A stretch of DNA of 46,196 nt. Origin: Gammaproteobacteria bacterium. GTDB taxonomy: Bacteria > Pseudomonadota > Gammaproteobacteria > HIGHO2-12-38-15. How positions within the stretch are numbered: position 1 is the stretch's first letter; each line of letters opens with the position of its first letter. Position numbers and translations under genes: made by a program. The notes below the pieces were generated by a model, which saw only the letters and a program-made list of their open reading frames with translations, did no database searches and had not been told where the DNA came from. Positions 1-7,689 of this stretch are shown here, piece after piece. The DNA lies in NCBI GenBank assembly GCA_016218405.1, contig JACREE010000083.1, positions 1 through 46,196 on the forward strand, read 5' to 3'.

Positions 1-107
1 ACACGATAGAATCCCTTGAGAAAATGTTACCTTATCATTGCGATCGCGCGCTACTTTCACAGCAATGGCAAAAAATAGAAACACGTGACATCATTTCAGA
101 AAAATAA
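1..107 (+). CDS. C-terminal end of an unidentified protein (partial, 5' end outside window)
   Basis: An open frame enters the window (first full codon at base 3) and runs 34 codons to a TAA at 105-107. The peptide begins TIESLEKMLP and ends RDIISEK; its composition is protein-like, with mixed charged and hydrophobic residues. It is too short to assign to a family. It could also be a chance open stretch, since no start is visible. Confidence 0.45.
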   Translation, partial: TIESLEKMLPYHCDRALLSQQWQKIETRDIISEK

Positions 108-452
108 AATTATTTGTAGATGGGGTTTATTTGACGCTTACATTGTGAGGAAATAAATTGTAAGCTCAGCTAATGGCGGTAAGCGTTTAATAAACCACCC
201 TCGATGAAGTTTATGGTACTAAAAAACAAGATTTTAATTTTTAAGGCGTAAAACCTTATCGAAAAGCGATGTTGGATATGAGCACCTGCCCAACAACTGA
301 TCTTCACGTGTCGTAACCGGATAGAAATGTCACAACTGATCTTCACGTAAGTAAAGTAGCCTATAATAAACTGTATGTGATAAATATTAAGGCAAATTAT
401 GTTTAGATGACTTGATCATTTAAGACAAGGATATAACTCATACAGAGATCCC
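108..452. other. Intergenic region upstream of the first Fic gene, with a 17-bp direct repeat
   Basis: No gene is visible in these 345 bases. The sequence ACAACTGATCTTCACGT occurs twice in the same orientation, at 293-309 and 332-348, 39 bases apart. The second copy lies just upstream of a TATAAT box at 362-367, where a -35 element would be expected. The remaining sequence is AT-rich with short stop-ridden frames and may include decayed coding DNA. Confidence 0.6.
332..367 (+). promoter_or_regulatory. Putative promoter of the first Fic gene
   Basis: A perfect TATAAT hexamer lies at 362-367. The -35 region is weak (TCTTCA at 340-345, 16-base spacer) and falls inside the second copy of a 17-bp direct repeat (332-348). 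A weak -35 covered by a repeat is the pattern of an activator or repressor site; that role is inferred. Confidence 0.4.
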
Positions 453-1748
453 TTGTCTTCTCAATTAATGGAAATTTTAAGGCCAGAAAAGGGTTCCCCG
501 GGTCCACAAGAGGCACAGAGATTTATTGAACAACATCAAGATAAGCCATTAAATTTCTATTTTACTAAAAACACTTATATTTGGGATCCAAGCTCACCAG
601 TTAAAATATCTATTTTAGGTTGTGGTTCTAATTCGATGTTTGATACTTCTTTACTTAATAGTATGTTAAATCATCCTTCTATGAAAGATTGTAAATCTCA
701 TGATTGGAAAATTGTGTTTGAAGTTTTTACCAGCGTGATAGCAAATAATGCTCAGCACAAATTAACCTTATTAACTAATTTTTTTAAACCAAGACTTCCT
801 CTAAATAAAAAATTACCTGATATTACTGCATGGTTAGCACAAACGATGCCTTTTGATCTTGATGAGAGACTTTCTCCTGGTGAGTTGTTTGATGCTCATT
901 TTTCCGATTTTCCATCAGAGGAAATTTGGAGGTTATTTATTGATGGGGAGAAACAAAGGAAAGAAAATGGGTGGTTGGATTATGAATGTCGAGAGCCAGG
1001 ATTCATGCTCGGTATGATGAGTGGTTTTTCACATTTAAAGGAACATATTTCCGAGCCCTTAAGCAGTGCATTATTACTTGATTTACATGCTGCTTGTTGT
1101 ACGGGTGTCAGTAATTTAAGTAATACTGTTAGCACGGCAAAATATAGAGATAATGTTGAAGTGGAATATGGGTTAGGCGAAGAAAACGCCTCCGTTATGG
1201 GGCTTATTGAGCTTTCTGAGGAACAAGCTAGAGGAGGTTATTCTTATAAAATGAAATATTTTCATTTAAAAGATGTGTTTGGAATTCACGCGACTGCGCA
1301 ACCCATGGAAGAAATTCAAAGATCTGTAGAAGCAATCATTTTGCATTATCATCAAGCAATATTAAAGTGTAAAAACAAAGCAGATAGAATCCATGTAATT
1401 ATAAATTTAATTACGTCGTTGGAGCGTACACATCCTTTTTCTGATGGCAATTGTCGAACAATATGTGTATTTCTATTGAACAGAGAACTGATTAGACATC
1501 AATTATCTCCAGTGATACTGGATGATCCAAATCGGTTTGATGGTTTTTCAAAATTAGAATTGTTTAATGAAATCTGTAAGGGAATGCAAGTATTTAATCG
1601 AGTAAAACAAAGAGATACCAGTAATCTGGGAATAAAAACGGAGAAAATTTACTCTATAATGCAGAAAGATTGTAAATATAATATTTGCACAGCCGTTTAT
1701 GACAAGTTAGAAACCGTATGTCCCCTGCATCATCCATTAAATCACTGA
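453..1748 (+). CDS. Fic-domain protein with variant motif HPFSDGNCR (putative AMPylase-type effector)
   Basis: Fic enzymes usually transfer AMP or another nucleotide moiety to a target hydroxyl, using the His of HPFx(D/E)GN(G/K)R. Here the motif is HPFSDGNCR at about residues 327-335, with the catalytic His and the Asn and Arg kept, but Cys in the Gly/Lys position. About 320 residues precede it with no domain I recognise. I saw no clear (S/T)xxxE(G/N) inhibitory helix. No ATG precedes codon 453 in frame. The start is TTG 453 or the in-frame ATG at 468, and neither has a strong ribosome site, so the start is uncertain. The gene is AT-rich, lacks a signal peptide, and lies next to a second Fic gene. 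An effector role is inferred from family and context only. Confidence 0.75.
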   Translation: MSSQLMEILRPEKGSPGPQEAQRFIEQHQDKPLNFYFTKNTYIWDPSSPVKISILGCGSNSMFDTSLLNSMLNHPSMKDCKSHDWKIVFEVFTSVIANNAQHKLTLLTNFFKPRLPLNKKLPDITAWLAQTMPFDLDERLSPGELFDAHFSDFPSEEIWRLFIDGEKQRKENGWLDYECREPGFMLGMMSGFSHLKEHISEPLSSALLLDLHAACCTGVSNLSNTVSTAKYRDNVEVEYGLGEENASVMGLIELSEEQARGGYSYKMKYFHLKDVFGIHATAQPMEEIQRSVEAIILHYHQAILKCKNKADRIHVIINLITSLERTHPFSDGNCRTICVFLLNRELIRHQLSPVILDDPNRFDGFSKLELFNEICKGMQVFNRVKQRDTSNLGIKTEKIYSIMQKDCKYNICTAVYDKLETVCPLHHPLNH

Positions 1749-1754
1749 TTGCAC

Positions 1755-1919
1755 GTCACAATTCACGCTGCTTCGCGGCGTGAATTGTGACAGTAAATGT
1801 CGCAATACAAGGTTTTGCGACATTTACTGTCACAATAGCTTGTATTGCGACATTTATTGTCCTATAATTGGGTCGAAAACGAGTATTTCAGTCAATATTT
1901 GTCACAATACAAGGTTTTG
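1755..1919. repeat. Array of TGTCRCAATACAAG motifs and nested inverted repeats between the two Fic genes
   Basis: Arms GTCACAATTCACGC (1755-1768) and its complement (1778-1791) form a perfect 14-bp hairpin that could end transcription of the upstream gene. A second perfect 14-bp hairpin follows: CAGTAAATGTCGCA at 1791-1804 and its complement at 1816-1829. TGTCGCAATACAAGGTTTTG at 1798-1817 recurs with one change at 1900-1919, and the complement of TGTCGCAATACAAG lies at 1839-1852. A near copy of TGCGACATTTACTGTC (1816-1831) is repeated directly at 1846-1861. This array overlaps the promoter of the next gene. Confidence 0.8.
1840..1868 (+). promoter_or_regulatory. Promoter of the winged-helix Fic gene, embedded in the repeat array
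   Basis: TTGTAT at 1840-1845 and TATAAT at 1863-1868 are separated by 17 bases, a near-consensus sigma70 promoter. The -35 box lies within an inverted copy of the TGTCRCAATACAAG motif, so a protein bound there would compete with RNA polymerase. Another motif copy at 1900-1919 would lie in the 5' leader. Confidence 0.6.
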
Positions 1920-1932
1920 AGGAAGGTATGAG

Positions 1933-3339
1933 TTGAAGAAGAAAGTTGATCTTAAGGTGTTCATTTTAGAGCTTCTTTATGAAAAAAAAGAAAGTACGCT
2001 TAGGGAGATCGCTAAAGAGGCTGGACTTTCGGTTGAAGCATCCGCAGATCGCCGTATTATCCAGCGGGCGCTTGCAAGTTTAATTCAAGAGGGGGCCATC
2101 CAAGCACAGGGTAAAGCACGTTCGCGTGTTTATCTCATTAAAAGTACTTTGATTAAAAAAATTAACGTGCAGCCATTTTCTGAGTATAAGGATGTATTTA
2201 GAAACATTCCCCTTTCTGAAAAATCTGTTGAGCTTTTACGTTATGTTTCAGAACCGATTCAAACGAGAGAGCCAGCCAGATATAATCAAAATTTCTTAAT
2301 ATCCTATGTTCCTAATCAAACCGCGTACTTAAGTCCTGCTTTGCGTTCAGTGTTGTTCGCTGCTGGAAGTGTAGAAAATATTATGCGTTCTGCGGGAACT
2401 TATGCGCGTCATATGTTAAATCGACTTTTGATTGATTTATCATGGAACTCAAGTCGCCTGGAGGGGAATACCTATTCACTTTTAGAAACTAAGCGACTCA
2501 TTGAATTTGGAGAAAATGCTGCAGGTAAAAATATAGCCGAAGCGCAGATGATCCTTAATCATAAAAATGCCATTGAATATATTGTTGACTCTGCTAATGA
2601 AGTAAAAATCAGTGCGCATGATATCTATAGTATTCATGCGCTTTTGTCTGAAAATCTTTTGGGAGATCCGAGTGCATCAGGACGGGTGAGAGAAATTGCC
2701 GTTGGTATTTCTGGAACAACTTATCTTCCACTTGAAAATCCTCATATAATCAAAGAATGCTTTGATGTTTTCATAGAAAAGGTGAACCTTATCGAAGACC
2801 CTTTTGAAAAATCTTTTTTTTCGCTTGTTCAGTTGTCATATATGCAAGCATTTGAAGATATAAATAAAAGAACTGCGCGACTTGTGGCTAATATTCCATT
2901 GATTAATAAAAACTTAAAACCACTGTCTTTTGTTGATGTAAATCAAAAAGATTATTTTTTAGCTCTGATTGGGGTTTATGAAAAAAACGATATAAGTCTT
3001 TTTAAAAATCTTTTTGTATGGGCCTATGAAAGATCAGCGCAGCGATATTCTGCGATTCAACAAAATATCGGTGAACCAGATTTGTTTAAGATAAAATACC
3101 GAAGTGCAATCCAAGAAATTATTCGTGAAATTATTCTTGATAATGTCACTGCTCATCAAATTGTTCCAATGATTAAAAATAAAATAGAGAGGCTGAAACT
3201 TTCAGAGTCTGATTTTGTTCATTTGTTTCAAATTATTGAAACTGAGATCATGAGTTTGCACGATGGGAATATTGCTCGATTTAAAGTTAGACCTGGCGAA
3301 TTTGAAAAATGGAAAAGTACACAAAATCCATCTCACTAG
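1933..3339 (+). CDS. Fic-family protein with N-terminal winged-helix domain and substituted catalytic His
   Basis: Residues about 5-70 look like a winged helix-turn-helix (STLREIAKEAGLSVEA, RALASLIQEGAI). The Fic core follows. An inhibitory-type helix motif SSRLEGN, fitting (S/T)xxxE(G/N), is at residues 173-179. The active-site loop is QAFEDINKRTAR from residue 305, so the canonical catalytic His is Gln and the first Gly is Ile, while Asn and Arg remain. The tail (FVWAYERSAQRY) matches a common family of roughly 450-480 residue Fic proteins with an HTH. The start is TTG at 1933, chosen because GAGGAAGG lies just upstream and the nearby ATG at 1928 runs into a stop after two codons. A DNA-binding, possibly self-regulating role is inferred from the HTH and the repeat array in its promoter. 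Confidence 0.8.
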   Translation: MKKKVDLKVFILELLYEKKESTLREIAKEAGLSVEASADRRIIQRALASLIQEGAIQAQGKARSRVYLIKSTLIKKINVQPFSEYKDVFRNIPLSEKSVELLRYVSEPIQTREPARYNQNFLISYVPNQTAYLSPALRSVLFAAGSVENIMRSAGTYARHMLNRLLIDLSWNSSRLEGNTYSLLETKRLIEFGENAAGKNIAEAQMILNHKNAIEYIVDSANEVKISAHDIYSIHALLSENLLGDPSASGRVREIAVGISGTTYLPLENPHIIKECFDVFIEKVNLIEDPFEKSFFSLVQLSYMQAFEDINKRTARLVANIPLINKNLKPLSFVDVNQKDYFLALIGVYEKNDISLFKNLFVWAYERSAQRYSAIQQNIGEPDLFKIKYRSAIQEIIREIILDNVTAHQIVPMIKNKIERLKLSESDFVHLFQIIETEIMSLHDGNIARFKVRPGEFEKWKSTQNPSH

Positions 3340-3386
3340 TGTATTTTGCGAGCGTCATTTGCGTGAAGTTACAATGTAATAAATTA

Positions 3387-4553
3387 TCACATCTGCTGGC
3401 AGGAGGGAAGTTGCTCAGCGGTATTGTCTTGAGATGCACTTGGATCGGCAGCTCCTCCAAAAAGATGGCTAAAAAGATTATCTGGAAGGGCTGATTCACC
3501 GGCTATTACTGAGCTCATCATAGCGGAACGCCTATAATCAGCGGCGGAGTTTCCTGTATCATCCGTGAAATCACTGATTGCACCGTGTGATCCTAAACAA
3601 TAATAAACCGGTAGGTTTTTGGCGAGGGCGGCATCATGCAAGGGTGTTCTGTTATGCTTATCTAGCATGGTATTAATATCTAATGTTTTTTCCTTAAGAT
3701 ACCTATCCAAAATAGGAACGATGGCAGGATGTTTGCAGGTGCATGCCCAGCGCAATGCGTCTTCATGCTGACCTTGTTCGTAAAATGCTAATAAAGGTTG
3801 TAACGACTCATCATGATTACTTAAACGTTGAAATGTTTCTTTAAATGATTCCCCTGGAAGTGAAGAGGGGATGTGGTGTTGTGGAAGTACTTGCTGAGCT
3901 TGAGTAATCGATGGTTGGAGTGAGGCGAGTAGATCACTTGCTATTTTTTGTCTTGATGCATATTGTTCTGCGGGTGTGGCTGCAGCGCGAGGCGCCGTAG
4001 ATAAAACACGCAGTAAAGCGGGGGCCAGTTGAGAGAAAACATTTTCTAGTGCAGCCGTTTGATCGGGTCGTAACGCATCATCTTCTGATGACGAAGCCGC
4101 CTCGCGAGGGGGTGCATCTGTTTGTTCGTTGGGTGATGATGTAGGGAATAAACGGCTTACTACCGCGTCATAAACGCCTGGAAGCATAGGCCCAACACTT
4201 TTTTGGATGGCATCGCTATCTATTGAAATGGCGTTGCGTAAAATTGCATGGGCAGCAGGATTGTGACGTCGTGCATATTCAACGGCAGACACGCCGTCTT
4301 TATTGGTTTCTGTCACTGAAATTTGTAATCGTAAAGTATAAGGGCAGATTGCCTCAAGAAGGGGGGCTACTTTTGGATTAGCAAAAGTACACAAACGACG
4401 GATAGCCCGATTGTAATGTGAAGGATGGTTGATTCCTTTTTCAAATTCTGTGGTGAAAATTTCAAAGGTCGCTTCCTCATTGTCAATCACGTTTCTAATT
4501 TTTCCCATGAGTTCTTGATGGAGGGCGGCAGGTATGCGCGAGGATTGAAACAT
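3387..4553 (-). CDS. Ankyrin-repeat protein, putative effector
   Basis: This 388-residue protein has ankyrin-like helices in two places: about residues 50-105 (KDGVSAVEYARRHNPAAHAIL) and about 260-345 (HNRTPLHDAALAKNLPVYYC, DDTGNSAADYRR). The middle is low in complexity, rich in Ala, Ser, Pro and Gln. No signal peptide or membrane segment is seen. Ankyrin repeats mediate protein binding; no catalytic domain is recognisable. The ATG at 4551-4553 has AGAGAG about nine bases upstream. In Legionellales many such proteins are type IV effectors, but nothing here proves secretion. Confidence 0.75.
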   Translation of the reverse strand: MFQSSRIPAALHQELMGKIRNVIDNEEATFEIFTTEFEKGINHPSHYNRAIRRLCTFANPKVAPLLEAICPYTLRLQISVTETNKDGVSAVEYARRHNPAAHAILRNAISIDSDAIQKSVGPMLPGVYDAVVSRLFPTSSPNEQTDAPPREAASSSEDDALRPDQTAALENVFSQLAPALLRVLSTAPRAAATPAEQYASRQKIASDLLASLQPSITQAQQVLPQHHIPSSLPGESFKETFQRLSNHDESLQPLLAFYEQGQHEDALRWACTCKHPAIVPILDRYLKEKTLDINTMLDKHNRTPLHDAALAKNLPVYYCLGSHGAISDFTDDTGNSAADYRRSAMMSSVIAGESALPDNLFSHLFGGAADPSASQDNTAEQLPSCQQM

Positions 4554-4623
4554 GCGTGGAATCTCTCTTGATGGTTTATTTTGGGCATAAAAAAGCCGAC
4601 CTTAGCATGAATTTTTGTATTAG

Positions 4624-4647
4624 GCAAAAAAATCATCATTTTTTTGC
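4624..4647 (-). terminator. AT-rich hairpin downstream of the C39-like peptidase gene
   Basis: GCAAAAAAAT and its complement ATTTTTTTGC flank a four-base loop CATC. It lies 20 bases past the stop of the peptidase gene and before the ankyrin gene start. The stem is almost all A-T, so it is a weaker terminator than usual. Confidence 0.45.
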
Positions 4648-4666
4648 ATCGACAGATACGATGGAT

Positions 4667-5311
4667 TTATTTTGGTACGGCAATAATATAGCTTCCTTTT
4701 ATTAATTGGGTTTTATCATTCTCTGAGTCGAACCACATCGTAGAGAAGCGATCAGCATTAAACGTAATTAAATTATTTAAACTGGGCACGCTGTCATAAT
4801 GCGCGCTAGAGTCTGCTAAAAAAAGGAGATCGTTTCCATCTTGGTTGTTTTTTGAGGTGGCATGATAGCCTGTCACCACCACCCAATGTCCACCCCAATC
4901 AATCCAATCCACAAGAATGGGGATGCCTTGTTTTAAGCTGTTTTGTAGCAAATGCAAGGTGCCTTGTGTGCCATATTTCACTTCAAATCCATGTTGGCTC
5001 AACCACGTGGCCATTTGTTTGCTTGAGCTGCCGAGGGTGGTTGAGCTACCCATTTCTTTGGCAATGCGTAGCTCCGTTTTGGCATTCATGTCACGGTCGC
5101 TGAGCTTATGATAATAATGTAAGAGCGACATAATGGCAGCGGGGCCGCAGCTGTAGTTGGTGGTTTGTTGATAGGCTTTTACTTCAAGCAAGGTTAAGTT
5201 TTGTGTATTGTGAATATTATAAAATTGCGCAATGGATTTTTGATAATCAGTCAGCGAAAAAACTGTTTTTGTGATAAATAAAAGAATGAAAAATAATGCT
5301 GAAAATTTCAT
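4667..5311 (-). CDS. Secreted C39-like cysteine peptidase
   Basis: From the ATG at 5309-5311 the protein is 214 residues and begins with a typical signal peptide (MKFSALFFILLFITKTVFS). That start has AAGGAA just upstream; a longer frame adds 22 residues before the signal peptide and is rejected. The peptidase C39-type core shows NYSCGPAAIMSLLHYY with Cys55, GGHWVVVTGY with His142 and LADSS with Asp167, a full Cys-His-Asp triad. It lacks the ABC transporter parts of bacteriocin exporters, so it is a stand-alone papain-fold peptidase, probably periplasmic or exported. It begins 35 bases after the DUF4143 ATPase gene on the same strand and may be cotranscribed with it. The substrate is unknown. 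Confidence 0.8.
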   Translation of the reverse strand: MKFSALFFILLFITKTVFSLTDYQKSIAQFYNIHNTQNLTLLEVKAYQQTTNYSCGPAAIMSLLHYYHKLSDRDMNAKTELRIAKEMGSSTTLGSSSKQMATWLSQHGFEVKYGTQGTLHLLQNSLKQGIPILVDWIDWGGHWVVVTGYHATSKNNQDGNDLLFLADSSAHYDSVPSLNNLITFNADRFSTMWFDSENDKTQLIKGSYIIAVPK

Positions 5312-5346
5312 GGGTTTCCTTAGATTTATTACGCTGTCTATCTGAG

Positions 5347-6666
5347 TTACACGGAGTTTTGATCCGTTAAGCAGCAAACTGAATAAAGAGGATAAGAATA
5401 AATTTTTTCATATTGAGAAAAATTATGTGTAGAGAAGCGTACGCCATATTGACATGTTGGATGATCATTTAAAAAGCATTGCATGCTTTTTAAGCTACTC
5501 CCTTTCCCTGATTTAACTTCTATGGGTACAATTGCTCCGTTTCGCGCAATAACGTAATCAATTTCTGCTTGACTGCCACGTTCTTCACGGTGCCAATAAT
5601 ATAAAGCTGCATTTTGTCTGGGATTTGCGTAGGCCAGTAATTCTTGTCCTACAAAGGCTTCTGTTATAGTTCCTTTATTTATAAATGTTTTTTCTGGATC
5701 AAGTATCCATTCTTCCGAGGTAAGTCCTAGTGCTGCTTGGTTGAGTGCGATATCTAAAGGAATTAATTTAAAGTTATCCAAGCGTGTTTGGGCGCCTAAC
5801 GGGATGCCTTGTGCTGCAGTGTAGTGTACAGGTGAAACGACATTCGCTTTTTCCAATAAATACAAGGCAGGCTCTAATTCGCGTTTACGGTAATGACCTG
5901 TGATATGTGAATAACGAAATTGTTTACCAATAAAATGAGGAATTTCTTGAAATAAATGTTCAATGTATTTAATTTGAGTTTTTCGTGCATATTTTTCGAA
6001 GTCTTGTTTGTAGGCGGCGATTAAATCATGATGAATCTCAAGGCAGCTTTGGTAATGATGTGTGTCTCGCCAAGCGGCGACGGCCTCTGGCATGCCGCCA
6101 ATGGCTATGTATTCTCCAAATAAGCGCAAGGCCTTTTGATGTACGGCTGAATTGAATGGAGTCTTACCATCTTGGTTTTGGATGGCTTCAGCTAATAATG
6201 ATTCACCCAAGGCTTCTAAAAATTCTAAAAATGACATGGGGTACATATGTAGAAAAGCTATGCGGCCAACGGGGACGCCCACTTTGTCTATAGCAAATTG
6301 TAATAATGAACCTGCTGCGATGACGTGTAACTCTGGCATTTTTTCATAAAAGTAGCGTAAGGCTGTAATGGCACGAGGGCAGGCTTGAATCTCATCAATA
6401 AATAACAGACATTTTTTAGGGGTAATGGTTTTACCCGTAATAAGTTGTAGATCGATAATTAAGCGTTCTGGATCTAGGTTTTGTTCGAAAATGGCATGAA
6501 TATCAGGTTGGCTTTCAAGATTAATTTCTATTAGGTTAAAAAATTTACTAGCAAATTGACGTACCGTGGTTGTTTTGCCGATTTGTCTGGCACCATTGAT
6601 AATAAGCGGTTTGTGGGGGTGGGCGTCTTTCCAGGCCTTTAGATAGGTATACACACGTCTTTTCAT
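5347..6666 (-). CDS. AAA-type ATPase of the DUF4143 family
   Basis: This 439-residue protein has a Walker A motif NGARQIGKTTTV (about residues 24-35) and a Walker B motif CLLFIDEIQACPRA near residue 90. The C-terminal DUF4143 region carries the nuclease-like pattern REERGSQAEIDYVIARNGAIVPIEVKSGKG, with E-D-ExK spacing as in PD-(D/E)XK folds. Such ATPases are widespread in bacteria and archaea, often in many divergent copies, and their function is not settled. The gene is preceded by four 33-bp repeats. A second family member lies at 23609-24841; the two are only distantly similar, so they are not recent duplicates. Confidence 0.85.
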   Translation of the reverse strand: MKRRVYTYLKAWKDAHPHKPLIINGARQIGKTTTVRQFASKFFNLIEINLESQPDIHAIFEQNLDPERLIIDLQLITGKTITPKKCLLFIDEIQACPRAITALRYFYEKMPELHVIAAGSLLQFAIDKVGVPVGRIAFLHMYPMSFLEFLEALGESLLAEAIQNQDGKTPFNSAVHQKALRLFGEYIAIGGMPEAVAAWRDTHHYQSCLEIHHDLIAAYKQDFEKYARKTQIKYIEHLFQEIPHFIGKQFRYSHITGHYRKRELEPALYLLEKANVVSPVHYTAAQGIPLGAQTRLDNFKLIPLDIALNQAALGLTSEEWILDPEKTFINKGTITEAFVGQELLAYANPRQNAALYYWHREERGSQAEIDYVIARNGAIVPIEVKSGKGSSLKSMQCFLNDHPTCQYGVRFSTHNFSQYEKIYSYPLYSVCCLTDQNSV

Positions 6667-6668
6667 AA

Positions 6669-6789
6669 TTTTTGGTCGAAAATCAAGGTGGCTGTCTGGT
6701 TATTATGGTTGAAATTCAGGGTAATTTCAAACTATTTTTGGTTAAAATTCAGAGTGTTTCCTGGTTATTTTTGGTTGAAATGGGGTAGG
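6669..6789. repeat. Four degenerate 33-bp tandem repeats (iterons) upstream of the DUF4143 ATPase
   Basis: A motif of the form ATTTTTGGTTGAAATTCAGG recurs with its GGT core at 6674, 6707, 6740 and 6773, exactly 33 bases apart each time. Units vary (TTTTTGGTCGAAAATCAAGG, ATTATGGTTGAAATTCAGGG, ATTTTTGGTTAAAATTCAGA, ATTTTTGGTTGAAATGGGGT). The array fills the gap between the mvk stop (6805) and the ATPase start (6666), so it holds the ATPase promoter or its operator. Confidence 0.8.
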
Positions 6790-6804
6790 TTGGGGGCTGA
6801 GCCG

Positions 6805-7689
6805 TTACAAACCAATTAAATCTTGCCTGGACGGTGGGGTGTGGGAGGGCCAGAGGCTAAGCACGTAACCGCCATTGCCTGAGCCGGTGGGTTTGACGGC
6901 GAGGGCGCCCGCTTTCATAAGATCTTCTAAATGAGTGTTGAGCGTGACGGGGATGAGTTTCCATTGTGAAAACGCCTGGCAAGCTTGTTCAATGGCTTCC
7001 TTCAGCAGGGGTAAACCTGATGAGGCATCCAACCCGAGTGCATGTTTGGCGAGTGAGACACTGTTTTTCATGATGTCATCAATGGTTTTGGCGTGATGAG
7101 GATTCGTTTTCCATAATGCGCTCACGGTTTTTAAGCAGTCTGCGGTTGAACTGGCTTGACCGCAGTGTGAAAGATACCAATTGGGTTGCCAGTGGGGTGT
7201 AAAAGGTTCGATGGTTTGATTCCGTACGAAATAAATGGGATGGTTGGTGGCTGTCACTGCAATATCCGCGCCTGAGCTTTCGCCATGGAATAAATTTTCT
7301 AATTGACGAGCAAATTCGATCAGTTCGCTGGGGTGAATCCAATGGCTGTGAGCGAACCATTCACTGAGCGCTGTGCAAAGTGCAGCAGAAGCGCCCAAAC
7401 CCGCGCTGACCGGAATATTATTTTCTAATAATAGGGTGCCTTGTGTCGGAAAAGGTTTATTGATTAACTCAAATCCGTGTGCAATCACTTGTTGTAAGGG
7501 GGCGGCATAATCATCGGTGAGGTTGCCTGCAAGACGAAGTTGCCAAGGTGTGCTGCTGTGTTTGTAGCTGAGAGCCAATTTAAAACGGGGAAGAGGAAAT
7601 AAAATGGCGGGCGCCCCGCGAATAACAGCATGCTCGCCTGCGAGGATCCATTTTCCATTAATGCTTGTTTGAAATATTTTTTTGATCAT
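6805..7689 (-). CDS. mvk: Mevalonate kinase
   Basis: It phosphorylates mevalonate to 5-phosphomevalonate with ATP in the cytosol. The 294-residue GHMP kinase shows motif 1 GKWILAGEHAV (12-22), the ATP-binding loop PVSAGLGASAA (93-103) and motif 3 KPTGSGNGGYV (266-276). FHGESSGAD in the middle is the mevalonate kinase signature that provides the catalytic Asp. It is the last gene of the mevalonate operon, and its start overlaps the stop of mvaD (TAATG). Paralogous GHMP kinases (mvaD, mvaK2) lie upstream; the EHAV and HGESSGAD patterns favour mevalonate kinase for this copy. Confidence 0.88.
   Translation of the reverse strand: MIKKIFQTSINGKWILAGEHAVIRGAPAILFPLPRFKLALSYKHSSTPWQLRLAGNLTDDYAAPLQQVIAHGFELINKPFPTQGTLLLENNIPVSAGLGASAALCTALSEWFAHSHWIHPSELIEFARQLENLFHGESSGADIAVTATNHPIYFVRNQTIEPFTPHWQPNWYLSHCGQASSTADCLKTVSALWKTNPHHAKTIDDIMKNSVSLAKHALGLDASSGLPLLKEAIEQACQAFSQWKLIPVTLNTHLEDLMKAGALAVKPTGSGNGGYVLSLWPSHTPPSRQDLIGL

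Noticed and set aside
1755-1919. CRISPR-like reading of the repeat array between the Fic genes
   Set aside because: Copies are few, in both orientations, with unequal spacing and no spacers; no cas genes are present.
5312-5377. 22-residue extension of the C39-like peptidase
   Set aside because: It would bury the signal peptide and overlap the ATPase gene; the internal ATG has AAGGAA.
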